The notes beneath the pieces were generated by a model. That model was given only the letters and a program-made list of their open reading frames with translations, was not told the origin of the DNA and made no database searches. From Lepas anatifera (lineage: Eukaryota; Arthropoda; Thecostraca; Lepadidae), in contig JAOTON010001528.1 of the NCBI GenBank assembly GCA_034440635.1, positions 189,001 through 253,000 on the forward strand: DNA of 64,000 nucleotides, given 5' to 3'. Shown piece by piece: positions 50,666-63,400 of this stretch (position 1 is its first letter; every line of letters starts with the position of its first letter). The translations under genes and the position numbers were made by a program.

Positions 50666-51357
50666 TGGTGGCCAAGTATGTACACAGAAAAATGCGCATT
50701 TCCTTTAATAGTACACAAATTCTAATACATTTATTCATGGTATTAACTATTTAATAACTGCACATTTCTTTCAGTAGAATTTCAATTGCAATGCATTAAT
50801 CCATGATATAATTATGTCTGCATCATGAATTAAGATGTGCTTGCGTTGGTTGGGCGGCTTTTTTTGTTGTCCTTCATGAGTAAAGTCATAATTGAGGCAA
50901 TAAGCGAGATTTCAAACACAAAGAACAGGACTCAATATTTTAACATTTGACATTTTGAGTGACAATTCCTGCCCCAGTGCATTCTGAACAATCCTGTGAC
51001 AAATTAAGCTTAGAAATACATGCTAAGCCGCGTCGAACCGAACCTGTGCACCAACTCAAAAACAAAACAATGGACGCTCACGTTGTCCTACCAATAAAGC
51101 TGTGGTAAATTTTACAGATGGTACACTGAAGACATTACGCGTACCTAACCTCTGATAACACAAAGGGTGACGACCAGGGCAGTTGAATAACGATAAATAT
51201 GCAGTTCAAAAGTCACGTGACTTAAAAAAACCTGAGAAAATCTGCATACCTTACCCTCAGGTTACAAAGCAAAGCAATATTTTGTGGCGCACAATGATGG
51301 TTTTGTGATTGGCGTGGCGCGCGTGGGGTGCAGGGGGTGCATGTTGTGCAGTGCTAT
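50666..51357. other. no gene recognised
   Basis: AT-rich. Positions 50940-51060 and 50690-50850 resemble pieces of 25225-25330 and 25490-25660 in reverse orientation (for example GGGCAGGGATTG and CTTTAATAGTA), so this is probably an unresolved repeat. Confidence 0.35.
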
Positions 51358-51621
51358 GGGGATGGTCCAGGCCCTCTTGCGAAAATCCGAGAGCTTTTGG
51401 TGCCATACATTTTTTTCCAAAAATACCTACCGGCCTTGAAAAAATACCCAAGATAAATGGCGTAAATAAATGTAACGAATGGGCTATTATTGCCTTGTTC
51501 TTGGTTATGACAATTATGACTCACATATTTCAATCCCTTGCGCTTTTTGTCTTGGGTAATTTTCGACAAAGCACCTGGCACCAAAAGCTCTCGGATTTTC
51601 GCAAGAGGGCCTGGACCATCC
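51358..51621. mobile_element. palindromic-ended MITE, copy B
   Basis: Ends GGGGATGGTCCAGGCCCTC and GAGGGCCTGGACCATCC. Aligns end to end with copy A at 19731-19986, including the shared TTGCCTTGTTCTTGGTTATG core. Confidence 0.78.
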
Positions 51622-51839
51622 TCTATGTTGTGTGTGCAGGCACTGGGCGCTAAATAGGTAAATGAAAATCAACATAACTTAAAGAGTGGTGGTTTGTGAG
51701 AGACTTGATGTGTAGGGAATGCCAGAGATAGGCTAAGTTTTACTTTCCCTTTACAGAGAACACTAAGTACAGTGCCGTGTCGTCGGTGTTTATATTATCT
51801 ACCAGGGGATGTCCTCAAACCATGACAAATTAAGGAAGT

Positions 51840-52560
51840 ACTTTTAAAAAGCAGCTAATTGAGCTTTTAGTTTCCGTTTTGACCCATTTCAAGGTTTATG
51901 TGCAAAACAAGATTTTTGGTACCCTCTATATGGCGCTTATACTTCTTAGTTTTTTTAGTGTTTTCAGTTAACAAAAGGAAGAAAATAGAAAATTAAGACG
52001 TGGCTTACTTAGAGTGAATTTATGGCATGATTATTAGCTTAGGACTTTTTATGGTGTGCACCCTCAAAGTCGAAAGGTCTAAATGTGTGCCAAATCGCAT
52101 TTATCTGTATGATTTTGCATGCTTTTGCTAATATTAAATGGAAAATACTAGGAAGTGTGTGTGCTTTTGAAACTGTATATTTTACACAACTTATTTTTGT
52201 TAATGACTGATCCCGGGATGGGTGTAGTATTGATATGAATAATAATAAGTCCCCTAATATTATCAAATTTCAATATGAAATCCTTCAAAATTATTTGCAA
52301 ACATTTCTAAAATGTCAGCCTTGTGATCACATATGTTAAGAAAAAGAGTGCTGAGTCGACTCAACTCCTGACTCACAGCTTAGAGGCTCACTCTGATTCT
52401 GACTCGACTCAACTGGTCGAGCAGTTGAGTCAACTCAGACTCAACCCAAATCTGGAAGCGAGTCTACTCAGCTCTGACTCAAGAAAATTTTGATTCGACT
52501 CACAGTAAACTCCGTCTCTCAGTCGTGACTCAACAAATCTGGCTGTGATAATGTTGTTTA
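51840..52560 (+). repeat. long copy of the GAGTC repeat family
   Basis: Same orientation as arm A and inverse to 21769-22760. It carries the left block (AAGATTTTTGGTACCCTCT), the TTATCTGTATGATTTTGCAT block, the TGTGATCACATATGTTAAG block and the GAGTC array. It then ends near a TATATATAC run without the CpG-rich block present in arms A and B. Confidence 0.75.
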
Positions 52561-55500
52561 TCATATATATACGATGCTGAATCCCACCCCCCGCCCATCT
52601 TGTATCTCAAGTAGGATAATAAATCATAAATCACACAGCTTCACCTCGTAAATCGATCACATATTGCCGAAAAACTACCCCGGCTTTCGTCCCGAGCCTG
52701 TCTCCGAGCAAAAAAACTGTTTGACCAGCGATAATCGCGAGGAAGCGAATAATCCAAATCCGTTCTGTTACATGAGCACAGTACCCTGACCATGTTTACA
52801 CCGCCCTAAAAAAAAAAACAGATTCCCCTTGCACAGGCGCTCACAGTCGCGACTGTGAGTCTATTCTGAACACGTTCCAAGAGGTGCGGACGAGCCCGTC
52901 ATCGTCAGGCTCACCTTCACAAACACCAACCCACGTGATGTGAGACACGGGTGCAGCGCGGGTGCAAAGCTAGCACGGGAGGGTACACGTGGAGTACCCA
53001 GTCTCAGGTACACCGGCCAGAGAAGCATGTCTGATCTCTTCGGCTCAGCTCTGGCTACAGTCTCTGGACGAGCTATCTGAATTGCGTCTGTGATGTTGCA
53101 TGGCGAGGAGGCTGCACTGAGCCTCTGTCACCCTTGACGGGGAGACAATAACTACATGGGAGAAGACACAACTATAAATGTCGTACCCTGCCAACCAGTC
53201 GACAAGTGTGGCGTACTCAGGTAGTCCGTGGTCGCATGCAGACGGCGCAACACACCCTGCGGCTAACTACCGACAAGTCGCGGTCGGTTTATCGACGTTC
53301 CTGTGCGTTACCAACAACATTTACGGCCTCTGCTGTCACAGCAAAATATGGTGCCATTAAGAGTAGCATTACGACAGCAGCCGACACCAAAGCACCTCGC
53401 CTCGCTGCAGCAGTATTGAGGGGCAGGTATAAACTTTCCGACTCCCCTGACGCGTACTACTATTACACCCGGGGGGGCGTACTGCCAGATGCAACTGAAC
53501 CGAGCAACTGCGTACCATTCTTGAGGCCAATTTAAAACAATAGCAGGGAGTGGTGCAGTCCACTAATATAATGAAACTAACACTCTTTTTGTGTGTGCAA
53601 TTGGACAAAATTGGTTTACGACCGCACGGGTATGGAAGGACACTCCTGCCTACCTATTTAAAAGGGTAGTAATTAAAACAATTATCGCTACATTTAACAG
53701 CCCTGGGAAATTTTTACTTGCATTCTTGTGTCAGCTGGAGCTATTACGAGCCCGATTCGGACAGACTGTTTTCCGTGACATCCTGAATTTCTAAGCATTT
53801 TTCTACGACAATCATTGATCAATTTCTAACACAGGTCGATGACTCCAAGAAGTGGTCGCTAGCACACGAAAATCGTACAGAACTGGAAAATTGTCAAATC
53901 TTTTTCAGTCCTATGTCTTATCGACAACCTTAAATGTCTAAAAAAACTGGTAAAAACCGAATAGAGCTCATTTTGCTGGCAAAGAGGCGATACCCCATCC
54001 ACAATCCATCTTCTGACGAGTTTAAATTTAGGGATTTTGGTCGATTCACTTGCTCTTGAGATGCAAAGAGAAAGATCTGACCCCATTGTACTCCAGCAAT
54101 CCTCAGCATGCTTCATTCTGTAACTTTCAAAGAACGGTCGGCCCCCGTTGGAGTGAGGAGGAAGATCTCAGGGGGAGATGTGCGTGCGATATGTCACGGA
54201 CCATGTGTAAGGCACAGCAAACCGTGCGTGCAACAGAAGAGCCCGCCATCGCCGCAAGACACGCGCCACCGGCGCAGACACGGACGGCACGCATCCAGTC
54301 CGATTACCGGGTCATCGCTCAACGCAGCCTGTCCGATTATCGAGTGATCGCCCGGCACCGCCTGGCCGGCGATTCCAGGCCATTCGTCACAGAGAGCGAG
54401 ACTCTCGTCGGCTCGGCGGCGGTGCCGTTCCAGTTTAGCATGCGCGGCGGCTTGCAGGTCCAGAGGGGCGCACACACCCTGGAACTGTGACACAGATTGG
54501 GTGGGCCGATAGCGGTTCCAGACGCGGCCCAGGTAGGTATGGCCTAAACCTGGGACGGAGCGGTCACAGCGTACCCAACACAGCAGGAGCCGCAACAGAC
54601 GTCTCAGCAGTCAGACCACCGGCTCTCGCAGAGCTTACGGGGCTGTATTCTAAGAGCAACAATAAGCAGCATGCATTCGAAAATGAAAAATGACTTCGGA
54701 AGCATGCTCTTAGAATTGGACGTTCCAAAATTGGCTCAAAAATTGGAAAATACACTGAACAGTGAACTGCGTATACACTGAACTAGACACTGAATCTGCC
54801 TAGGGCGTTCTCGAAGAAACGATATTTTTCACCCCAGAACAAGCCGAGTGATTTTATCTCTATCCATCACTTTCTTCATTGTACCTAAACAGTTGATCTG
54901 TCTAATTTCACGAGGCCTGACCGTTGAGTTTAATGAACCATTCTCAACAGCTCCGTTCAAGCCAGCCGGAGCAGGACACCGCGCAGCGGGCGATGCCTGC
55001 GTTCCGCGAAGTCTCGCTTCGACGCCGGGGTTAGTTCGTCGGAATGAAACAGCCCTCGACGTGCCGTAGCTCTCCAATAGGATGAGTTCTTCACTTTGCT
55101 ATACGGCCAGGGCAAATAAAGCACCCGCAGGAGCATTTACAATAAGAAGGCTTCAAAATGCACGAATGACACACTGTTCTGTTCTGCCTTTGGCGCAGAA
55201 GGCACTTGTCTCATACAATGTATCGAGACGAAGGTACTGTCGCGCACCTTGCGGCTGACTCTGTATCCATTATTGATCAATTCCCTTAATGACTTCCCGG
55301 TTTTAAAATAAGATGCACGTCAGGGACATTCCGGAGACAAAAGAGCAAGGTCAAGACCCAGAACATACACCTTATATTTGTGGATGAAAGGACGAACACT
55401 CAATAGCTCAAACTGTTGGAGGCATAGGACGAGGGCTGCTGACTCTTTCTTTCTCTCGAGGGCACAAAGAAAAATCGTGGGAATATCATGGTAAATCATT

Positions 55501-56332
55501 ATAATCTTAAGTACGTTTTTTCCACTCCAATGGATTCAACTGGTTTTATGCCGTTCAAGAGGTTTATGAGAGGGCTAGATAAAATTTAGGTCTTTAAAAT
55601 AGACGTTTCCGACGTTGTTTCCAATTCGGCTACCTTTGGTAGTTTTTTCTTTAAATCCATGGGCATGCAGAAGCCATTAGGAGATGCTAACAACGCAATA
55701 ATCCAGGGCCTGATTCGTTCACCGCTGCCGCCTTTGTTTGCAGGAAACAAGAAGCCCCTGATCCTTAATCCCACCTTTAGTTGTCGGGTTCGGAATTTGG
55801 GATCTCCCTGGCGTGTGCAGGTCTGCAGAACTGCGCGGGTGACATTCCAGGGAGCTGACATCACCATCAGCCCAAGGACACCAGAGAGCGACATCACGCA
55901 CGACCTGCGATTTTACCACGAATGGAATGACGTCGTGCGGCGTCACCGCTTCTCTGGCTGTTGGTAGACTCAGACGGGAGTCCGGTGAGCCTCCGCCGAG
56001 AACTCGACCCGAAACCTGGCCCGGATCAGCGGCACGAGGGGGTAGCTGGTATCACTTCTGAGCGACCGTACCTCCTGCTGGAAAATCAATCGTGCACGCT
56101 CGCTTTACATGCATGCCCCTTTTATCCTTCTTAGACAAGTATGTATTGTGCCCGATTTAACACACTTTGACCATATGCTTCCATATATTTTTGTTATAAT
56201 GTTGTAGTGGGGAAATATCGTGCATAGGTCTAAAATGATAACCAACGTTACAGAGGAGCACTGGATCGAAGATTAAACATCAACCTGTTCAGTCGCTCGG
56301 GATCATGGAAATTTGAAATACCGAAAAATATA
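52561..56332. other. no gene recognised
   Basis: Several exon-like scraps were examined (minus strand 52917-53030, 54480-54555, 55975-56075; plus strand 55740-55967). None carries a recognisable family motif on both sides of a splice site. Confidence 0.4.
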
Positions 56333-56965
56333 TTGAACTTTCCAACGCACCAGAAAAGATTTGGAAATATTTTCGGATCACACAAGCACGAATCTCGGGA
56401 GATTCGAGCATTTTTCAACTGTTCGAAGTCCGGGCTGTTTTTCCGGGTCAGCTCACCTCACATATTCCCAAATAAACACCAACGCGTTTGTGTCTCTTCA
56501 ATGCGTGGCAAGGCATTCAAGAGAAACAGCAATACAACCGCAGTAAGATTTAGCTCTCATTTAGCTTTAGAGTTTTCGATTTCGTCGTCTGAAAAAACAC
56601 ATCCGGGCCACTACACGAGAGATAAGAGTAGAAAAAAGGAGGCCAAGAAAAAGACTCAACGCCAGCTTTTGCTGAGCAGACTCTCCCTGCAAACGTTTCC
56701 AGCTCAGTTGCAGGTACAATGCAGCTCAACAACCTTAAGCCTCTGGAGAACATTGAAAGCAATCACATCCAGCAACATCGTACCCAGTGCACTCTGCATT
56801 TCTCTTAACTTAACCCGAGTTGCAACCCCACCGGTCACGCACGCCAATCATGCTTGCTTCAACCCCCGGCAGACGAGGAGACTAATTCGACATGAATGCC
56901 CAAAAGAAATTCATGTCCGTGTCGGGACGTTCAGTCTCCTGGAAACACTTAACCGTGTGGAATGA
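56333..56965 (+). other. 210-codon open frame, unrecognised
   Basis: An ATG-initiated frame of Ser/Arg/Lys-rich composition with a basic run SRKKEAKKKTQRQLLLSRL. No domain, signal or splice context is recognised. It is the longest single open frame in the right quarter of the window, but without conservation evidence it may be chance. Confidence 0.15.
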
Positions 56966-59900
56966 ATATTCATCGAACGTGTGAATTCCTACCGGGCAGT
57001 TCTACAACGACAAAGCGAAAATCATATCAGGGAGCAAACCCCATATCAGAGCTATTGGCTAATCTGCTACAAACGAAGCTCAAAAGCTCATCAAACCTGA
57101 CTCAAGCCTTACGTCGGCCTGGGATTTCTTCAATTCCATCAGAATGCAGAACACACGGTAATAATTGAGCTGCTTTAATCAAGGTAGGGTGATACTTTTC
57201 TGGGTTTGGACTGATATATGAACATTGTACAGCATACTGGAACCCTCAGTTTTAGATTCCACTCGTCCTAAAACTCAGCACTCCCGGAGAAATCAGCGTT
57301 TCCTGAGCGTACTACTTACCTGCCAGCCAAGGGCCCAACACTAACGGCGGATGAACACTGCGCACGGTACGCGGGGCTGACGCTGACAGATTTCGGCTCA
57401 AAGGTAAGTGCCACTCACAGCAGACCCTGAATGTGAGAAAAGTACGGCTCGCCAACCCGACTGAGTGAGCCTAAAGTAAGTGGCTTAGTTTGTATATTCA
57501 TGTTATTAGTATTTTCCTATCTTATCCCACAATCTTGCAACGTTGGATCCAGAATATTATCTACAAGGGAATGTGTGTATGAGTGGAATTTGAGTTGAGT
57601 GCCGTCACTTGAATAATCTCCAACTCGCATATTTTGGTTTCGGTGGATAATTTTCTAAACCTGACATGACAAAACTAGAGAATTATGCGGGCATACAATC
57701 TCACATAACTATAAAAAAGTCGTTTTCTTTTTACTCACTCAGTGAGTCGGGGAAGTTTACTCTAATTCGGAGTTTATCAACCTTGAGTGGCTCAAAACTC
57801 TGCTCAGAACACACTCTCAGTATCTGCAACAAGATGGATTTTGGAATGCCAAGTTTGAAGCCACACGTTTCGACACGCTCTAGAAGAATGAATTCTCAGT
57901 TCAAAGTTTATAATAGCCAAGAAAGCGATTAGAATTCAGGAAAGGGACACATGTGCACAACTCAGGTTTCACTCAAATTGAAATTTTGCTGCCCACTGAA
58001 CTTATTGAGTCAGAGGTTAAATATTGTTTTCTGATGTGCAGGATGGGGATATTTGTCAACTGAATAACACATTTTCGTGAAGCCAGCTTACAAAAGGAGT
58101 CCTACAGAGCAAAACATATGCTGACATTTGGGTGAGTTGAGTTGAGTTGACTTAAAATCGACTTTAAATTACTTAAAATCAAAAAATTTTGGCCGTATAG
58201 TATAAATGTCACAGGCTGGCTTCATTAAAACCTGTTTTTCAGTTAGCCAGCAACCTTGTTCGGCATACCAGAGACTAATCCTTTGCTTTGGACTTACCAA
58301 ATTCAGTGGGCAGCCAAATTTTAGTTTGAGTCAAACTTGAGTTGTGCACAACTCTGCTCCAATCCCGAATAAATCATCTGACGCAGGCTCGGGGCATTTT
58401 CACATACACATTGGGGACAATTTCTATCCTCCGGTCCCTCCGATTGGTTCCCAGCCCTGTAGCTTTTTACATAAAGGAGACCAGTGCCCTCCTAGCCGTA
58501 AATAACCACAGACCTGTTTCTTGTTCGGCAGTCGCTTTTGTGGGCATTGTTGAAAGCCGTCACGAGTGCCTCTTTCCGCCTCTGGTCACCCGTAAAAGCT
58601 TGAGAAAAATGCGTTGCTCAGACTAGTGTACACAGCACAACCTGCTGTCGCCTACCTTCGATGACGTCGATATTTACCGCCCAGTGACGTCACTACACAC
58701 GATCGCGTCACCGGGGCGACACTACATGAGTGTCGCCACGGGGGGATGACAAACGACTCCCCCTTTCCCTCCGCCCCACCTTGAACTTCCTATCTCAGTC
58801 GGGTTCCGACAGAACCCAACAAATTGTAAAGCGAGCATGAGGGGAAGGACACGATAAACCGAATCCAGGAGAATTTTTAGATTTAGAAGTGACTTTTTGT
58901 GCCAGCGATGATTGGAACTTTCACTGACGACCGCTCCACTATCCCGAATTTCTCGGCGGCGACGTCCAGGCGTGACGTCACAATAGAGCCAGTCCTAACG
59001 CCGCCACCGATGGCTGATAGCAAAAACAATCAGCCAATTTTGCCATCGACCTGGTGACAGCCAACACTCATTCCAAGCAAACGGAGCACGCAAACAATAA
59101 CGTCACTGGCATTACATGTTTGCCGACGTGATTACGCGCTTCCAACTTCAATTAATCCACCTGAGCCAATACCTAACGACACAAGCAAATCGGCTCACGG
59201 TATTTAGCACATTTGCGTGCACTGGAACCAGCACAACAGTGTCCAAGAGAGGAGGGTATGAAACCAAATGTTTAGGCGTGAGCAGTAGGGGAACCTGCTG
59301 GTCGCACAACACCCCTGCAGCCACAGGCACGAGCCGGGCGAGGCCAGCACCCCCTCCTGACCCAGAAAGTACCCTGCCGTGCAAACGCAGCCTCGCTGGC
59401 CACAATGCTGAGGTAGCCTGCCCCCACGGCCTCGTTACGTAATTACGCTATGCTAGGTTTTGAGTTATGCAAAAACTATGCCACGCTACGTTGTTTATGT
59501 AGGAGATATTACCGAGTTTTAGATACGGCTCCAATACTAATCACCAGTGCTATGTAGAGTATTGCATTATTTCTTGTACAAAATACCTGGGTATTCATAT
59601 TTTAAAAAATACAATATAATCGTTGCAGGATTTACTTAGCATTTCTACTCCTTATCTCATTGTTGGGCACCACAGTGGAGAACAGGTGTTCTTTTCTTGA
59701 CGATCCTTTGAATGAAGTTGTTTAGTAAGCGCTGCTTGATCAACAGAGTGAGCGTTCAATCATTATTTGGAGCTAGCGACGCGCAAGCTAGCTACCTTGT
59801 CGGTAGTTGACAATATGTTGTTGACCTGTATTTTTCTCATTCTGTTGTGACCGTAAGACGCGCTTCAGTTGCAATTTGCCCAGTATATGAACATATATTG

Positions 59901-60155
59901 TACTTAGAATATATGTTTGACTTTCCTGAAAAGGGAAATTCCAGATCTTACTTAACGTTATAAGGATGTTTGTTAGCACATTCTTTGCCAAAAGTCTATA
60001 AGTCGAAGATTAGAGCTTGAAAAATGAGTACATGCAGGAATTCACTAGAGACAATATTACCTTATATTTCATAATACTTTTCCACTTCCTAGAAATAACC
60101 CGTGAACTTCGTGTATAAAAAAATTACGCCACGTTACCATTTTTGTAGCTTCCAT
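56966..60155. other. no gene recognised; CRE-like sites
   Basis: Perfect TGACGTCA palindromes at 58685-58692 and 58973-58980 lie in a locally CpG-richer stretch (58640-59060). No exon is recognised. Confidence 0.4.
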
Positions 60156-60400
60156 AGGCGGATCCAGAATTGCTAGTTGGGGGCACTTTCCGGGGGGCAC
60201 CTGGACCAGGGGAGGCACCACTTTTCGCCGGCAAAACCTATCCGGTGGGCGTCATATCATATCGGTGGGCGCCGATTTTCGAATCGGGGGGCGGGGAAGG
60301 GGGTGGGAAGCGACCTTTCAGATGGTGCCAAGACCATTTCAGGGGGCTCCGAGGGTCGATCAGTGGAGCACCTACGCCCCTTTGCCCCCTGGATCCACCT
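60156..60400 (+). mobile_element. AGGCGGATCCAG MITE, copy 2
   Basis: Ends AGGCGGATCCAG and CTGGATCCACCT. Aligns with the reverse of 28183-28489. No coding capacity. Confidence 0.65.
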
Positions 60401-63400
60401 CTGAGAGCTTCAGCTATGAAAAATCAATTTCGACCACAACAGCTGTCCTCATACAAACTGAATGGTGTGCCAGTCAGCAGACCAAAGTTCTGTCCGTAAA
60501 AGGACCTTGGAAGACGCGCTGAAAAAGTGAGCAGCGACATGACACACAGAACTGACCCCAGGAAGTTGGCACAAATACTGCTGAGGCACATGTAACAGCG
60601 AACTTTGCATGCCGGGAGGCTCGATGGGGGTCGTCATTGATCCCGAGTGCTACTGCGCCTTGGAAGAGCGGAGGGGGAGGTGTACTGTCAGAAACGGGGT
60701 GCGGTCCCAGGTAGTGACATAACCCCGACAGCAGCGGTCCGGAATCCCCGATTCCGTGGGACAACTGATGCGGCGTCTTTTCCAAGAAATGAATGGCTCT
60801 TTAAAATGCTTTATAGTTTTCTTCCAGCAGTATGCATAGAAAAACATGTAAGGCGTCCAGGGCGTCAAGGCGTCATCCAGAGCATCCAGGGGAAACGCAA
60901 TCAGCGTCCTTAACTCCAATGAAATTCATTCGACACGCTGCCACCTTTCATGTACGCAGCTACCGTTACCTTCTGCCTCGTATTTCACTGCCAAACAGTG
61001 TTTTTCAGTCCTGACGAACGCCACAAGCCAGACCATACTCAAATCTAGCACCATCATACCCGTCCCAATACACACAAGCAAGCAGGTCTGCCGGTACCTG
61101 GCCTCGCCAACACCAACAGCCCACCGAGGTCCCATGGGTGGCGGCCGGAGCTTTCGGTGCACCTGTCCGCAGAAATCGACCCGGCACGTGGTATCCCAGA
61201 CCATCGATCCAGGCGGCACAGTCGCAGCACTAGGGGGCGCCGCGCCCCAGCCCACCCAGCCGAATAACGGGGCCGACAGCGGGCGAGGCGTGTTCTGGAC
61301 AATCACCAGACACGCTTCTTTACAAGGCAATGACATATTACGTTATAAGCGTTTTTGCCTCGGTAGGTTCCTTTTATCACTGGATATTGCATTATGTTGT
61401 GAAGAAACACGTCGCATATTGTCTCGCTCATACCTTGCATCTTTCCATGGCTTATCATCTATTCATTTTCATTGCTGACCCATCAAATAAAACCTGTTTT
61501 ATCATGAATGCCGATCACAGCATAGTGAACCCCTGGCTTTACCAGTGAGGCTGATGATACCGTAAAGTTGAGTTCCATTCAATTTAATTGCAACTGCGAT
61601 ACCGATAGAAATAAGTTTCAACTCCCACTTGTGCTACTTCTATCATTCCCACTCCGGGGTAGGAGTGTGCCGGAAGCCTCCTGTGCCTCATTGCTCCATT
61701 TTATTTTCTTGAAATTTGCTGCGCTTTTAAAATCAAATGATGTATCCATCAAAACAGAACACGGGGCGTTACCGGCCCGAACATTACCAATGCAAACAAA
61801 ATTCAAATTATGAGCATATTTAAAAGGAACACCTCAAAACACGTATAACATTATAAGCGTCGGGAAGTGTCCAACGCGACAGTTTCAGTTCCACCAGTGC
61901 TGGACTCCGACCTGACTGTGGGTTCGCTGACTGTGGGCGGCAGTGCGTGTGGCCGGCGCCGCCACTGACGTCATCACCACGTGGGCGTCAACGGTGCCGA
62001 CGCGCGACGACCCGCACCTTCTGCACGCCATCGCCGCCGACGATAGCGACGAACTGGCTGCGCGACGAGGCGGACATCTGCTCCCAGCACACTGGACGTC
62101 GCCTGGTGTTAATCAAGACACCAGGGCGATGCGAGCGTCGATACGGACAGGCGACAGCATTGCCACATCCACACAAATGGCGTCTCGTGCGAACAGGTGT
62201 TCAGCCAGAGACCATGTCCTCGGCCTCAGGCAGTAGCCGGCACACCCGCGTATTGCTGAATCAGTTACCACCGGCTTCCACCGGCGGGGCAGCGCGGTAT
62301 CATGGAGACGGCCTCGCAGCCGCGCCGTTGTCAGTGTCGGTACTACCCGGGAACATCGATCCGGTGTCCACGACTGCACACTGTACACTGGTGTACTTAC
62401 ATAAGCTTGCACACGCAGACTGTGCAAGCTTCCCAGATACAAATGGCACGTTGTACGTGGATGGTATACCCGGGAACGGTCAAGAGTAAGTTGGTTGGAG
62501 GAGATGAAGTCTTTGCTGTGGGTGTGGCGGTCCCTTGCATGTGGCGTTCCATGAGTAAATTTCCCTTCAAACGAACGACGAGCGTAACTACCCCAGTAAA
62601 GTCAGGTGCTTGCACCGAATGGGCCATCATTCTCGCAATTAGGCGTCGTATAAGGTTTTATTATCGATTCTGTAAACAAAGCACCCTTCCCGGCTATTAA
62701 TTTCGAGCTCAGCAGGGTTGAAGTTTATCTATAGCCCTTGAAAAAGTCAGAAGAAATACTGCCACAATTAAAGGCAGGCGGACGTTTCGAGCGCAGAGTA
62801 AAACGAACATTGGTTACGTCGTACTGCATACAGAGCCCACGAACAAAATGGCTGTTGAAATGTGACACGCGATCAAAATCACTGTTGTAACTTCCCTTCG
62901 CCTATCCCCTAAGCTTCACTAATTCATCTTAAGTTTTCAGACATTTGCTGGGATATTTGCTTACACCCATTCCATGCCATAGCGGCAAAGGTCAGCAGAG
63001 AAACGCCTATAACCGATGAAAAACACCGCAATTTCCGCGTGCCCATTCTCGAGTGTGACAGAATTCAACAGATCCAACCCGCTAGTTCCTGTGACTGGAC
63101 GGAGACAGGTCTCGCCCGGAGACCACGCCGGTCTCGGTGACCCGTGACAGCATCTAGATCGGCAGGGTCACACCAGTCTGACTCACTACTCGCCCGACCG
63201 CGCGCCACCAATCGGCGCACAGCGCCGCTCTGACGTCACGGTGACGCCAACCAGTGACGTCAATACGCCGGTGGCAAAGCAGGTGTGAACGGAAGAACGA
63301 GGTAGGTTATCTAGACCTACGGCAGGCCGACAGTATCTGTTCCCGCACCAGCCTCCAGATCCACTGCGACGACTTGTCATAGCCCAGACGACTAAAGATG

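Noticed and set aside
52917..53030. Minus-strand ATG-initiated segment ending at a good GTGAGC donor
   Set aside because: Encodes MLLWPVYLRLG and more, but matches no known protein, and its phase 0 end cannot join SPTLC2 exon a.
54480..54555. Minus-strand scrap YLGRVWNRYRPTQSV as the missing SPTLC2 WNRP exon
   Set aside because: Spacing differs by two residues, flanking residues do not match, and no donor gives the phase 2 end needed to join exon a.
55975..56075. Minus-strand scrap SYPLVPLIRARFRVEFSAEA as a PLP-transferase C-terminus
   Set aside because: It resembles the C-terminal strand of the SPTLC2/GCAT family only loosely, is upstream of SPTLC2 where such a segment makes no sense, and no companion exons were found.
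60926..61336. 136-codon minus-strand frame with a hydrophobic stretch
   Set aside because: No family motif or splice partners; three frames are open together over this GC-rich segment.
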